A DNA stretch of 64,000 nucleotides from Lascolabacillus massiliensis (GTDB taxonomy: Bacteria; Bacteroidota; Bacteroidia; Bacteroidales; Dysgonomonadaceae). The translations under genes and the position numbers were made by a program. Below are positions 1-8,268 of this stretch, piece by piece; position 1 is the first letter of the stretch, and every line of letters begins with the position of its first letter. The stretch covers positions 1,552,501-1,616,500 of the forward strand of contig NZ_CTEJ01000002.1 in assembly GCF_001282625.1 (NCBI RefSeq). Reading direction: 5' to 3'. The notes beneath the pieces were generated by a model that was not told where the DNA came from, did not search any database, and worked only from the letters and a program-made list of their open reading frames with translations.

Positions 1-60
1 GCCAGATTTGAAAGTAACAAATCTTCACAAGAAATATTCTGGGAACAGGGGGATATATGA
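1..60 (+). CDS. C-terminal end of an unidentified upstream gene (partial)
   Basis: Frame 1 is open from the window edge to a TGA at 58-60, giving 19 residues that end EIFWEQGDI. The remainder lies outside the window. It is too short to identify, and it may be chance, but the next gene has its own promoter-like box just after the stop, which fits the end of a transcription unit here. Confidence 0.35.
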   Translation, partial: ARFESNKSSQEIFWEQGDI

Positions 61-71
61 AAAGTTTTTAT

Positions 72-80
72 ACATTTGCG
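72..80 (+). promoter_or_regulatory. Bacteroidetes -7 box for the DUF2795 gene
   Basis: TACATTTGC matches the TAnnTTTG consensus of the Bacteroidetes primary sigma factor. It sits 34 bases before the ATG at 114. No clear TTTG -33 element is visible upstream, so support is partial. Confidence 0.5.
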
Positions 81-113
81 GAAAATTAGAAGTTTAAATT
101 AAATTATATATCA

Positions 114-335
114 ATGTATTGGACACTTGAATTAGCATCAAAATTGGAAGATGCTCCCTGGCCCGCTACTAAAGATGAGTTGATTGATTTTGCTCAACGT
201 TCGGGCGCACCATTGGAGGTTATTGAAAATCTTCAGGAGATAGAAGAGGAAGGCGAGATCTTTGAATCAATTGAAGATATCTGGCCTGATTACCCAAGTA
301 AGGAGGATTTCTTCTTCAACGAAGATGAGTATTAA
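114..335 (+). CDS. DUF2795 family small protein
   Basis: A 73-residue acidic protein with the layout of DUF2795 proteins: WPATKDELIDFAQRSGAP followed by EVIENLQEI and a short acidic tail. DUF2795 proteins are small helical proteins of unknown role, common in Bacteroidetes and actinobacteria. There is no signal peptide or membrane segment, so it is probably cytoplasmic. It stands alone, with a promoter box at 72-80 and a strong terminator right after the stop, shared with the convergent trxA. Family assignment is from pattern recognition; function is unknown. Confidence 0.85.
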   Translation: MYWTLELASKLEDAPWPATKDELIDFAQRSGAPLEVIENLQEIEEEGEIFESIEDIWPDYPSKEDFFFNEDEY

Positions 336-360
336 TTCAGGGTGCATCTAAAAAAAAACA

Positions 361-393
361 AGCATCCCAGTCACTTAAATGTGTTGGGATGCT
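361..393. terminator. Bidirectional intrinsic terminator between the DUF2795 gene and trxA
   Basis: AGCATCCCA (361-369) pairs perfectly with TGGGATGCT (385-393), with CAC/GTG as a possible inner extension. A run of A precedes the stem and a run of T follows it, so it can stop transcripts of both convergent genes. Confidence 0.9.
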
Positions 394-438
394 TTTTTTT
401 ATATCTGCTGATTGTTAGCAGTGTCTCTGATATCTCTA

Positions 439-753
439 TTAAATCAGTTTGTCAATCTTGTCAGTGAATAGCTTCTTTGGGCCTGCACCAACAACCTTGT
501 CTACTACTTCACCGTTCTTGATGAACAATACTGTAGGAATATTTCTGATTCCATATTTTGATGTGGTTTCATCATTATTGTCAACATCTAGTTTTCCAAC
601 AACTACTTTGTCTTTGTATTCATTGCTGATCTCATCAACAATTGGTCCAACCATTTTGCAAGGTCCGCACCATTCTGCCCAGAAGTCAATAACTACCAAT
701 TTGTCTGTTTGCAACACCTCTTCTACGGTTGCATCTGTAATTTGTAATGCCAT
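439..753 (-). CDS. trxA: Thioredoxin
   Basis: A 104-residue classical thioredoxin, a cytoplasmic protein-disulfide reductase. The active site WCGPC lies at residues 28-32, and the cis-proline loop (RNIPTVLFIKNGE) is present around residue 75. Length is normal for a one-domain thioredoxin without signal peptide. It starts 19 bases after the dnaE stop on the same strand, so it is probably the second gene of a dnaE-trxA transcript, ended by the shared hairpin at 361-393. Confidence 0.96.
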   Translation of the reverse strand: MALQITDATVEEVLQTDKLVVIDFWAEWCGPCKMVGPIVDEISNEYKDKVVVGKLDVDNNDETTSKYGIRNIPTVLFIKNGEVVDKVVGAGPKKLFTDKIDKLI

Positions 754-772
754 ATTATTTCTTACTTATTTG

Positions 773-3700
773 TTAATTTATTTTGAAATCGATTAGCAGG
801 TTATCCTTTAAATAATCGATAAATCGTTTGTTCACCTGTATCTTGGTTGAACGTGAAAAAAGTTGTATATTCATATGTGACTCCTCACCTATGATATTGA
901 AATATAACAACGAATTTCCGTAATTGTTTTTTACCAGAGCTGATAATTCCGTAACAACGGTGTCATCTAATTCAGTCAGAGGTATTTGCAGCGTGATCTT
1001 ATTTACAAGTTTATCCTTCATTTCGGATAAAAGATTGATACTGCTTATCTTAACCTCCAGCTCGTCAGGTCTGAATCGTTTGGGCTGTACTTTAGCCTGT
1101 ATGTATAATGCCAGTCCTATTCGTGCATATTTGCTAAAGTTTACACTGTCTTCGCTAAACAGAGCTATCTCAAAACTGCCGTAATAATCCTCTATTTTGA
1201 AGATTGTGTATGGTGAGCCTCTTTTGGTTTGGCCTTCCCTAACTACTGTCACCATTCCTCCAAAAGTTATATCTCTTCCATTGAGAGCGTCAAGATCCTG
1301 AAGTTTCAGAGTGTCGGCACTGCACACATATTTCAGTATAAACTCATAATCATCAAGTGGATGTGCAGACAGATAGATGCCAATTAACTCACGCTCCTTA
1401 TTCAGTCGCTCCATATCCGACCACCTCCCGGTATTGGGTATCTCGGGACGTGATATCAGAAATGAAGTGTCATCACCAAACAGAGAGGTCATTGCCTCCA
1501 TTTTGTCCATCTGGTACTTACTGCCATAACGGATTAAAGTGTCTATAAACTCCTCATCCTTGCTGTTTCGAGCAAAAAACTGTTCTCGTTTAATGTTTGG
1601 CAAAGAATCAAATCCGCCTGCAAGTGCCAGCGCTTCAATAATCTTACGGCTCACTGATGATAGGTTTACCCTTTCAACAAAGTCAAATATATCTTTGTAC
1701 TGACCGTTTTTGTTTCGTTCCTCAATAATATCGTTTACAGCACCCTGACCAACACTTTTAATTGCACCAAGCCCAAAACGGATATCACCCTCTTTGTTTA
1801 CAGAGAATTTTAGGAGAGATTCATTAACATCGGGCGAAAGCACATTGATACCCATTGCCTTGCACTCATCCATAAACTTTGTGATCTCAGTAATATTGTT
1901 GAGGTTGTTTGAGAGAACCGCAGCCATATACTCAGAAGGGTAGTTAGCTTTTAACCAGGCAGTCTGATATGCAACCCATGAGTAGCAAGTAGCATGAGAT
2001 TTGTTAAATGCATAAGAAGCAAACTTTTCCCAGTCGGCCCAAATCTTATTCAGCGATTTCTCATCATAGCCATTCTTTTTTCCGCCACTAAGGAACTTTT
2101 CCTTAAGGGCCATCATCTTGTCGATCTGCTTCTTTCCCATCGCTTTGCGCAGCTCGTCCGATTGCCCACGGGTGAAGTCGGCAAGCAATCTCGACAGAAG
2201 CATCACCTGTTCCTGATAAACCGTAATACCATACGTTTCACTCAGGTATTTCTCCATAATCGGGAGGTCGTAACTGATCTCCTCCCTTCCATGCTTACGC
2301 CTGATAAACTCAGGTATATATTCCATCGGACCAGGGCGATATAAGGCATTCATCGCAATCAAGTCCTCAAACTTGCTCGGCTGAAGCTCTTTCAGGTACT
2401 TCTGCATACCGGCAGACTCAAACTGAAATGTTCCGGTAGTCTGTCCGTTGCAATAGAGTTGATATGTCTTTTTATCTTCCATATCAATCTCATCAATGTT
2501 GATCTTTACGCCACGGTTTATTTCTATATTGGTGATAGCATCTTTTATAATAGAAAGAGTCTTGAGCCCCAGAAAGTCCATCTTTATCAGACCTGTCTCC
2601 TCAATCACAGAGCCTTCAAATTGAGTAACCAGAAGCTTCTCTTTGGTCTCCTTATCTTCAGCAGTACTAATAGGCACTACATCCGATATGTCGGTCTGTC
2701 CAATAATAACACCGCATGCATGAACTCCGGTACTTCTAACATTACCCTCAAGCATCTGAGCATACTTTAACGTATCGCTCACCAGAGGGTCGCTGCTCTC
2801 TGCAGCCTCTTTGAGTTCAGGTACAAACTCGATTGCATTACCCAGGTTCAGCTTTTTATTCGGTATCCTGTCAGGTACAAGCTTAGCTAGTCTGTTCGAC
2901 TCTGCAAGGGGTAGCTTGTGAACCCTGGCAACATCCTTGATTGACATCTTTGTTGCCATAGTGCCATAAGTAATAATATGTGCAACCTTCTCATTCCCAT
3001 ATTTTTCAGTTACCCATCTAAGCACTTTGCCTCTACCTTCATCATCAAAGTCGATATCGATATCAGGCATAGATATACGGTCGGGATTCAGGAAACGCTC
3101 AAAAAGGAGGTTATATTTTAGTGGGTCGATATCTGTAATCCTGAGGCAGTATGCAACGGCTGAACCAGCTGCTGAACCGCGACCCGGTCCAACTGCAACA
3201 TCCATCTCCCTTGCTGCACTTATGAAATCCTGTACAATAAGGAAATACCCGGGGAACCCCATATTCTTTATTGTGTCAAGCTCAAACTTCAGTCGATCAA
3301 TAATCTCATCATTAAGATTCTCGCCATACCGCATCTGGGCTCCTTTTTTTGTAAGGTGGGTGAGGTAATCCGACTCCAACTTAACTCGTATCACTTTGTC
3401 ATAGTCACCCAGACGGTGGAATGTATCCTCTCCAAATTCATCAATTAGATCCTGTTCGCTGTACTTCTGCTTATACTGCTCTTCAGTACCAAATTCAGGG
3501 TCAATAGGGTAGAAAGGCATCAGCGGAGGATTATCGATTGAATAAAACTCAACCTTGTCTGCAATCTCAAGAGTGTTTGATAAAGCCTCGGGAATATCAG
3601 CAAAAACCTGATTCATCTCAGCGGTAGTCTTAAGCCACTCCTGTTTAGAATACCTCATTCTGTCAGGGTCGTCAAAATCCCTGCCGGTGCTCAAGCATAT

Positions 3701-4513
3701 CAGTCGGTCATGCGCATCAGCATCCTCCTCGTTCACAAAGTGTACGTCGTTGGTAGCAATCAGCTTGACATCATATTTTCTTGCAATTCTTATCAGCTCC
3801 TCATTCACCTTTTGCTGCTTTGGATAGGTGGTCTGATCAGCATCCGGACGATCAGTCTTATGGCGTTGCAGCTCAATATAATAATCATCGCCGAATACCC
3901 TCTTGTACCACTGTACAGCCTCTTCAGCTTCGTTAATCTGACCGTTATCAACCTTTCTTGATATCTCACCACCAAGGCAGGCGGATGAAACTATCAATCC
4001 TTCACTGTATTTCTCCAGCAGCTCTTTATCTATACGTGGACGGTAGTAAAAACCTTCTGTCCAGCTCTTCGAAACAATCTTGATCAGGTTCTTATAACCC
4101 TTTAGGTTCTTGGCCAGCACCACTAGGTGCCATCCGCTTCCATCAACCTTATCACTCATCTGAAACCTGTCCCTGCGTGCCAGGTAACATTCGCATCCCA
4201 CTATAGGTTTAAAAAGTTTTTTTTCTGTTTCAGTCAGTTTGGCTTTCAGCTGCTTAATCTGATCACTATCTCCTTCAGTGCTCTCCAATTTTTTTATCTC
4301 ACCTTTAATTTTGTTTATTTCTGATTTTACAGGTGAGTTTTTCTTATTTACATAGTTGAGAAACTCCTTAATACCATACATTGCCCCATGGTCGGTAAGT
4401 GCAATAGCCTTCATGCCATCGCCGTGGGCTTTATCTACCAGCCGTGCGATACTTGCCTGCCCGTCGAGCAACGAATATTGAGAGTGAACGTGTAAATGTA
4501 CAAATGGTTGCAT
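773..4513 (-). CDS. dnaE: DNA polymerase III subunit alpha
   Basis: The catalytic subunit of the replicative DNA polymerase. The N-terminal PHP domain opens with FVHLHVHSQYSLLDG. The palm carries the metal-binding aspartates PDIDIDFDDEGR near residue 485. The helix-hairpin-helix and OB-fold regions follow in the C-terminal third. There is no proofreading exonuclease domain, so it is the DnaE rather than the PolC type. The ATG at 4513 (1246 residues) is preferred over the in-frame ATG at 4603: the 30 extra residues are not family-like, and a good promoter box (TATATTTGC, 4557-4549) lies inside them. trxA follows on the same strand. Confidence 0.96.
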   Translation of the reverse strand: MQPFVHLHVHSQYSLLDGQASIARLVDKAHGDGMKAIALTDHGAMYGIKEFLNYVNKKNSPVKSEINKIKGEIKKLESTEGDSDQIKQLKAKLTETEKKLFKPIVGCECYLARRDRFQMSDKVDGSGWHLVVLAKNLKGYKNLIKIVSKSWTEGFYYRPRIDKELLEKYSEGLIVSSACLGGEISRKVDNGQINEAEEAVQWYKRVFGDDYYIELQRHKTDRPDADQTTYPKQQKVNEELIRIARKYDVKLIATNDVHFVNEEDADAHDRLICLSTGRDFDDPDRMRYSKQEWLKTTAEMNQVFADIPEALSNTLEIADKVEFYSIDNPPLMPFYPIDPEFGTEEQYKQKYSEQDLIDEFGEDTFHRLGDYDKVIRVKLESDYLTHLTKKGAQMRYGENLNDEIIDRLKFELDTIKNMGFPGYFLIVQDFISAAREMDVAVGPGRGSAAGSAVAYCLRITDIDPLKYNLLFERFLNPDRISMPDIDIDFDDEGRGKVLRWVTEKYGNEKVAHIITYGTMATKMSIKDVARVHKLPLAESNRLAKLVPDRIPNKKLNLGNAIEFVPELKEAAESSDPLVSDTLKYAQMLEGNVRSTGVHACGVIIGQTDISDVVPISTAEDKETKEKLLVTQFEGSVIEETGLIKMDFLGLKTLSIIKDAITNIEINRGVKINIDEIDMEDKKTYQLYCNGQTTGTFQFESAGMQKYLKELQPSKFEDLIAMNALYRPGPMEYIPEFIRRKHGREEISYDLPIMEKYLSETYGITVYQEQVMLLSRLLADFTRGQSDELRKAMGKKQIDKMMALKEKFLSGGKKNGYDEKSLNKIWADWEKFASYAFNKSHATCYSWVAYQTAWLKANYPSEYMAAVLSNNLNNITEITKFMDECKAMGINVLSPDVNESLLKFSVNKEGDIRFGLGAIKSVGQGAVNDIIEERNKNGQYKDIFDFVERVNLSSVSRKIIEALALAGGFDSLPNIKREQFFARNSKDEEFIDTLIRYGSKYQMDKMEAMTSLFGDDTSFLISRPEIPNTGRWSDMERLNKERELIGIYLSAHPLDDYEFILKYVCSADTLKLQDLDALNGRDITFGGMVTVVREGQTKRGSPYTIFKIEDYYGSFEIALFSEDSVNFSKYARIGLALYIQAKVQPKRFRPDELEVKISSINLLSEMKDKLVNKITLQIPLTELDDTVVTELSALVKNNYGNSLLYFNIIGEESHMNIQLFSRSTKIQVNKRFIDYLKDNLLIDFKIN

Positions 4514-4548
4514 ATCTGAGATGTAAGATTTTTTGAGGATCCGTACAG

Positions 4549-4557
4549 GCAAATATA
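4549..4557 (-). promoter_or_regulatory. Promoter -7 box of dnaE
   Basis: TATATTTGC read on the minus strand matches TAnnTTTG. Transcription would begin near 4542, which excludes the longer dnaE start at 4603 and supports 4513. Confidence 0.6.
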
Positions 4558-4844
4558 CGGAAAATAGAGCATTATTTTTTGGATTATCGGCAGAAGTTAT
4601 CAACCGATCATGATATCTATCAATAATAAATAGGCATAATTTGTAAGTAAAACCATTCTATATCAGTCTTGTCCGGACCTTAAAATCTACCTGTTTAAAT
4701 AAAGTATATAAGAAGAAGGTATGACCAATGTAAGAGTAATGTAAGACAAATATAAGGAGCCGGTAAGAGTCCTATTAAACTGTTTTAAATACAAAAATGT
4801 TATACTGTTTTAATAGTGAGATTAAGGTTCAATTCATTAAGTCT

Positions 4845-5387
4845 ATGATCTATATTGCACTTTTCAGAGGAATCAACGTAGGTGGAAATAACAAGGTTGA
4901 TATGAAAAAGCTTAAAAGTCTGCTCGAACGTACAGGGTTTGAAAATGTGGTAACATATATCAATTCGGGGAATGTAATATTTAAAAAAAGTGGTGGAGGC
5001 AGTGAAGCTGAACTTGCAAGAATCATTGAGCAGGCTGTGAAAGATGAGTTTCAGCTCGATCTAAAAATAGTTGTTATTAACAGTAATCACCTGGATGCCA
5101 TCTGCAGAGAGATACCGGCAGACTGGGTAAAGAATGATGAGATGAGAACAGATGTTCTGTTCTTATGGGAAAAGTATGACTACCCCGGGGTGCTCGATAT
5201 TATAAAGTATAAGGAGGTAGACAATGTGAAATATGTACCGGGTGCACTGGTGTGGAATGTTAGAGAGAAGGATTACACTAAAAGTAATATGGTAAAACTG
5301 GTAGGGACCGACCTGTACAGACATATAACTATCCGAAATGTTAATACAGTGAGAAAGTTACATGAGATGGTAAATAATCTGGAGTGA
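4845..5387 (+). CDS. DUF1697 domain-containing protein
   Basis: A 180-residue protein beginning MIYIALFRGINVGGNNKVDMK, the hallmark opening of the DUF1697 family, followed by YINSGNVIFK. The fold is known from structural genomics but the biochemical role is not established. There are no membrane segments or signal peptide. An in-frame ATG at 4797 would add 16 residues that do not look like the family, so 4845 is used. The gene stands alone between the divergent dnaE promoter and a hairpin at 5391-5422 shared with the convergent transporter gene. Confidence 0.88.
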   Translation: MIYIALFRGINVGGNNKVDMKKLKSLLERTGFENVVTYINSGNVIFKKSGGGSEAELARIIEQAVKDEFQLDLKIVVINSNHLDAICREIPADWVKNDEMRTDVLFLWEKYDYPGVLDIIKYKEVDNVKYVPGALVWNVREKDYTKSNMVKLVGTDLYRHITIRNVNTVRKLHEMVNNLE

Positions 5388-5390
5388 TAA

Positions 5391-5422
5391 TAAAAAAGGA
5401 GCTGTACTATTGGAACAGCTCC
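5391..5422 (-). terminator. Intrinsic terminator of the peptide transporter gene
   Basis: GGAGCTGT (5398-5405) pairs with ACAGCTCC (5415-5422). On the minus strand the stem is followed by a run of six T (5397-5392). The plus-strand tail is only weakly T-rich, so it mainly serves the minus-strand gene. Confidence 0.75.
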
Positions 5423-5451
5423 CTGACTTTATACTGATTTTATAATCTGCT

Positions 5452-6981
5452 CTATTTTGCAATTTTCTCAAGCCATTTCACCATTGCAAGCATAGTGAAC
5501 ATTGATATGAGACACGCAACTACAAACAGCATCCATGTAACAGTCATTGAGAATGATGTATAGAAGATTGCTCCGATAAACAGCAGACTGTTCCCAACTG
5601 CAGTTGCTCCAAGCCATGCACCCTGCATGATTCCCTGATATTTTGGAGGTGCAACTTTAGATACGAAGGAGATACCAAGTGGGCTGATAAACAGCTCTGC
5701 CACAGTTAGAATAAAGTAGGTTCCGATAAGTAACCATGGTGTTACACGAGCTGCGTCGGTTAATCCACCCATAGCGTCAACTTCCGATTTCAGTGGCAGA
5801 CCCATTGAGCCTAATGCCATTACAGCGTATGCTAATGCAGCAATACCCATACCTATTGCTATCTTTCTTGGAGTTGAGGGCTCTTTGCCTTTAGCTCTCA
5901 GCCATCCGAAGAAGCCAACGATGATTGGAGTAAGGAATACTACGAAGAATGGGTTAATCGACTGGAATATTTCAGCTCCCTGAAGAGTAACAACTCCCAG
6001 GTCGATCTTTATAAGACTGAGATTGGTAAAGTCCTTTGCGAAATATGTAAGTGTGAGTCCGTTCTGATGGAAAGAGAACCAGAAAAAGATTACCACTGCA
6101 AAAACTGCAAACAGTGCGTATAGTCTCTGTTTAACCTCTTTAACATCCATTTCAACAATAGCCTCACCGTTTTCTGCTACTACCTTTTTATTTGCAGGGT
6201 CTGGGAATCTGTTTTTGTTTGTAATAAATACTACCAAAGAGATAAGCATTGCAAAAATTGCAACTGCAAAAGCATAATGGAATCCAGTAGTAAACACATT
6301 CAGATACTCATTTGCAAATGTTGTAAGATCAGTGTGACCAACATTAGAAGCAAGTTGCTGAAGTCTGTTTACCCCTTCAGGAGTAATTGTATTTCCGAGA
6401 TATTGATGAATAAGGTCAGGCAGGTCAGCAATATATGTGAAACCATTTTTCTCAACCCACCAGTTTCTTACCCAAATAGCAAGAAATGGAGCGAAAATTG
6501 CACCAATATTTATAAACATATAGAACAGCTGGAATCCTGAGTCACGCATTTTAGCATATTGAGGATTGTCATACATCTGTCCCACCAGCGCTTGCAGGTT
6601 ACCTTTGAAAAGACCGTTGCCAAAAGCGATAACAAGAAGACCAAAAGATGTTAAAGCCAGAAGTAGACCAAACTTATCGGCAGGTACCGGAGTTTGAGTT
6701 GGAATAGCAATAATGATGTAACCGAGAGTCATCAGTAGCAGCCCGGTTAATATAACTCCCTTGTAATTACGGGTTTTATCTGCCAGCAATCCTCCTACCA
6801 GTGCAAGCAGATAGATAGATGCATAAAAGATTGAGTAGATGATACCTGTTTGAGTCTCGTCGAGACCAAATTTTGTCATTATAAACAACGAGAGTATAGC
6901 CATCATGGTATAAAAACCAAATCTCTCTCCCATATTTGCCAGCGAAGCAGCCAGCAAGCCCTTTGGATGATTTTTAAACAT
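5452..6981 (-). CDS. POT-family (PTR2) proton-coupled peptide transporter
   Basis: A 509-residue inner-membrane protein of the major facilitator superfamily, proton-dependent oligopeptide transporter branch. The early loop has LADKTRNYKG, close to the family GDKxxG/R signature. LFYMFINIGA matches the FYxxINxG signature. Hydrophobic helices run along the whole length, with larger loops around residues 185-225 and 260-285. It would import di- or tripeptides, in keeping with an amino-acid-fermenting lifestyle. It is a single-gene unit with a promoter box at 7038-7030. The exact substrate cannot be read from the sequence. Confidence 0.92.
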   Translation of the reverse strand: MFKNHPKGLLAASLANMGERFGFYTMMAILSLFIMTKFGLDETQTGIIYSIFYASIYLLALVGGLLADKTRNYKGVILTGLLLMTLGYIIIAIPTQTPVPADKFGLLLALTSFGLLVIAFGNGLFKGNLQALVGQMYDNPQYAKMRDSGFQLFYMFINIGAIFAPFLAIWVRNWWVEKNGFTYIADLPDLIHQYLGNTITPEGVNRLQQLASNVGHTDLTTFANEYLNVFTTGFHYAFAVAIFAMLISLVVFITNKNRFPDPANKKVVAENGEAIVEMDVKEVKQRLYALFAVFAVVIFFWFSFHQNGLTLTYFAKDFTNLSLIKIDLGVVTLQGAEIFQSINPFFVVFLTPIIVGFFGWLRAKGKEPSTPRKIAIGMGIAALAYAVMALGSMGLPLKSEVDAMGGLTDAARVTPWLLIGTYFILTVAELFISPLGISFVSKVAPPKYQGIMQGAWLGATAVGNSLLFIGAIFYTSFSMTVTWMLFVVACLISMFTMLAMVKWLEKIAK

Positions 6982-7029
6982 TGTGTATTTATTAAGTTAA
7001 TATAATATAGTTTCCGGGAAATTTAAATG

Positions 7030-7038
7030 GCAAATATA
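7030..7038 (-). promoter_or_regulatory. Promoter -7 box of the peptide transporter gene
   Basis: TATATTTGC on the minus strand, 49 bases before the ATG at 6981. No clear -33 TTTG is seen. Confidence 0.55.
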
Positions 7039-7120
7039 ACAAGATTTTTATAATAACCGCAGATGGATTTTACGAAATGTGATGAATGAGTGCTACTTGT
7101 AATATTTTCTCGTCATATTG

Positions 7121-7151
7121 TTTGGAAATATAAAAAATTTAGTACATTTGC
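7121..7151 (+). promoter_or_regulatory. Promoter of the Phe/Tyr operon
   Basis: A -33 TTTG (7121-7124) and a -7 box TACATTTGC (7143-7151) are separated by 18 bases, a full match to the Bacteroidetes consensus. Transcription should start near 7158, about 20 bases before the leader-peptide GTG. Confidence 0.8.
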
Positions 7152-7178
7152 ACTCATTATCACAAAAAAAGCAATAAA

Positions 7179-7235
7179 GTGAACAATTCAATTTTTGCAT
7201 ATTCTTTCGGTTTTTACTTTTACTTTAGTAGGTGA
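7179..7235 (+). CDS. Phe/Tyr-rich attenuator leader peptide
   Basis: An 18-codon ORF starting with GTG and ending in TGA at 7233-7235 reads MNNSIFAYSFGFYFYFSR (M for the initiating GTG). It holds five Phe and three Tyr codons; seven of these eight lie between codons 8 and 16. It sits 20 bases downstream of the predicted start of transcription and directly before the antiterminator arm at 7237. This is the layout of leader peptides in amino-acid biosynthetic attenuators, where ribosome stalling at control codons senses low charged tRNA. The downstream genes are exactly the Phe and Tyr pathway. The GTG start is inferred; no in-frame ATG is available. Confidence 0.85.
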   Translation: MNNSIFAYSFGFYFYFSR

Positions 7236-7236
7236 A

Positions 7237-7299
7237 GGCAGGATTTTATATGCAAAAAATGAAGATAAAAAACATATCAAAATAAAATAAAGTCCTGTC
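7237..7299 (+). promoter_or_regulatory. Antiterminator stem of the pheA attenuator
   Basis: Bases 7237-7249 can pair with 7287-7299 over 13 consecutive base pairs including two G-U pairs. The 3' arm overlaps the 5' arm of the terminator (7290-7300), so the two structures exclude each other. The 5' arm begins two bases after the leader stop codon. A ribosome at the stop would cover it; a ribosome stalled on the Phe/Tyr codons would leave it free. Confidence 0.8.
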
Positions 7300-7325
7300 G
7301 ATAACACGATGGGACTTTTTCTTTT
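7290..7325 (+). terminator. Attenuator terminator upstream of pheA
   Basis: AAGTCCTGTCG (7290-7300) pairs with CGATGGGACTT (7307-7317) over 11 bp with two G-U pairs and a six-base loop, followed by TTTTT-C-TTTT. It lies between the leader peptide and the pheA ATG at 7338, so it can only act as a conditional stop. Confidence 0.88.
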
Positions 7326-7337
7326 ATAAGAAAGAGT

Positions 7338-8192
7338 ATGAAAAGAGTAGCCATACAAGGTGGAGTAGGAGCATATCACGAAATCGCAGCACGTGAGTAT
7401 TTTAAGGGTGAGGAACTGGAAATTGTGCCTTGCAGCACATTTAAGGATATATTTATTGAGGCAGAAAAAGATCCGGATCTTATAGGTATTATGGCAATAG
7501 AGAATACCATTGCCGGTAGTTTATTGCAAAATCATGATCTTCTGAAATTAAACAAATTACAGATAGCGGGAGAGCAGAAACAGCGGATTTCGCACTCACT
7601 TGCAGTCTTGCCTGGAGTAAAAATTGATGAAGTGCAGGAGGTTATGTCGCATCCGATGGCGTTGATGCAGTGTGAAGAGTTTCTCGATACACTGACCGGT
7701 ATCAAGATTGTTGAGCATGATGATACAGCATTGGCAGCCAGAGATATAAAGGAGAAGAATATGAGGTCAACAGCTGCAATATGCAGTAGTCTTGCCGCAA
7801 AGATATATGGATTGGATATTCTTGCAGAGGGGATAGAGACAAATAAAAGAAACTTCACCCGCTTCCTAATCCTGGCAAAAGGTGATATGCTGCGTGAAGT
7901 ACAGAAAGAGAATAATATAAATAAATCATCTCTCGTATTCATACTTCCTCATAATGAGGGGAGTCTGTCAAAAGTATTATCAGTATTATCCTTCTACGGT
8001 ATCAACCTGACACGAATTCAGTCACTCCCAATAGTAGGCAGAGAGTGGGAGTATCAGTTTTACATCGATCTAACTTTTAGCGATTATAACCGTTATAAGC
8101 AATCGATTGATGCAATAATGCCTCTGATAAGTAATCTGAAAGTACTCGGTGAGTACCGCGAAGAGAAACATAAAATGAATCAGGATCAGTAA
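7338..8192 (+). CDS. pheA: Prephenate dehydratase
   Basis: Converts prephenate to phenylpyruvate, the committed step to phenylalanine. The 284-residue protein has the catalytic domain (about residues 3-180) with the conserved TRF motif in NKRNFTRFLIL, then an ACT regulatory domain (about 195-280). There is no chorismate mutase domain; that activity is fused to DAHP synthase two genes downstream. In the ACT domain the usual GALV and ESRP Phe-binding motifs read GSLS and QSLP, so feedback by Phe may differ from the E. coli enzyme; this is inference. It is the first structural gene of the attenuated operon. Confidence 0.95.
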   Translation: MKRVAIQGGVGAYHEIAAREYFKGEELEIVPCSTFKDIFIEAEKDPDLIGIMAIENTIAGSLLQNHDLLKLNKLQIAGEQKQRISHSLAVLPGVKIDEVQEVMSHPMALMQCEEFLDTLTGIKIVEHDDTALAARDIKEKNMRSTAAICSSLAAKIYGLDILAEGIETNKRNFTRFLILAKGDMLREVQKENNINKSSLVFILPHNEGSLSKVLSVLSFYGINLTRIQSLPIVGREWEYQFYIDLTFSDYNRYKQSIDAIMPLISNLKVLGEYREEKHKMNQDQ

Positions 8193-8268
8193 GAAGAACT
8201 GGTTATAAGTAAAGTAGTTATAAAATAACAGGTAGTAGAAAAAGTAATAAAGAACATTATAAGATATT

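Noticed and set aside
773..4603. Several long ORFs on the plus strand inside dnaE
   Set aside because: They are shadows of a highly conserved gene and carry no recognisable motifs.
7188..7379. 63-residue ORF on the minus strand opposite the pheA leader
   Set aside because: It is the complement of the attenuator and has no family resemblance; the plus-strand leader, promoter and hairpins explain the sequence.
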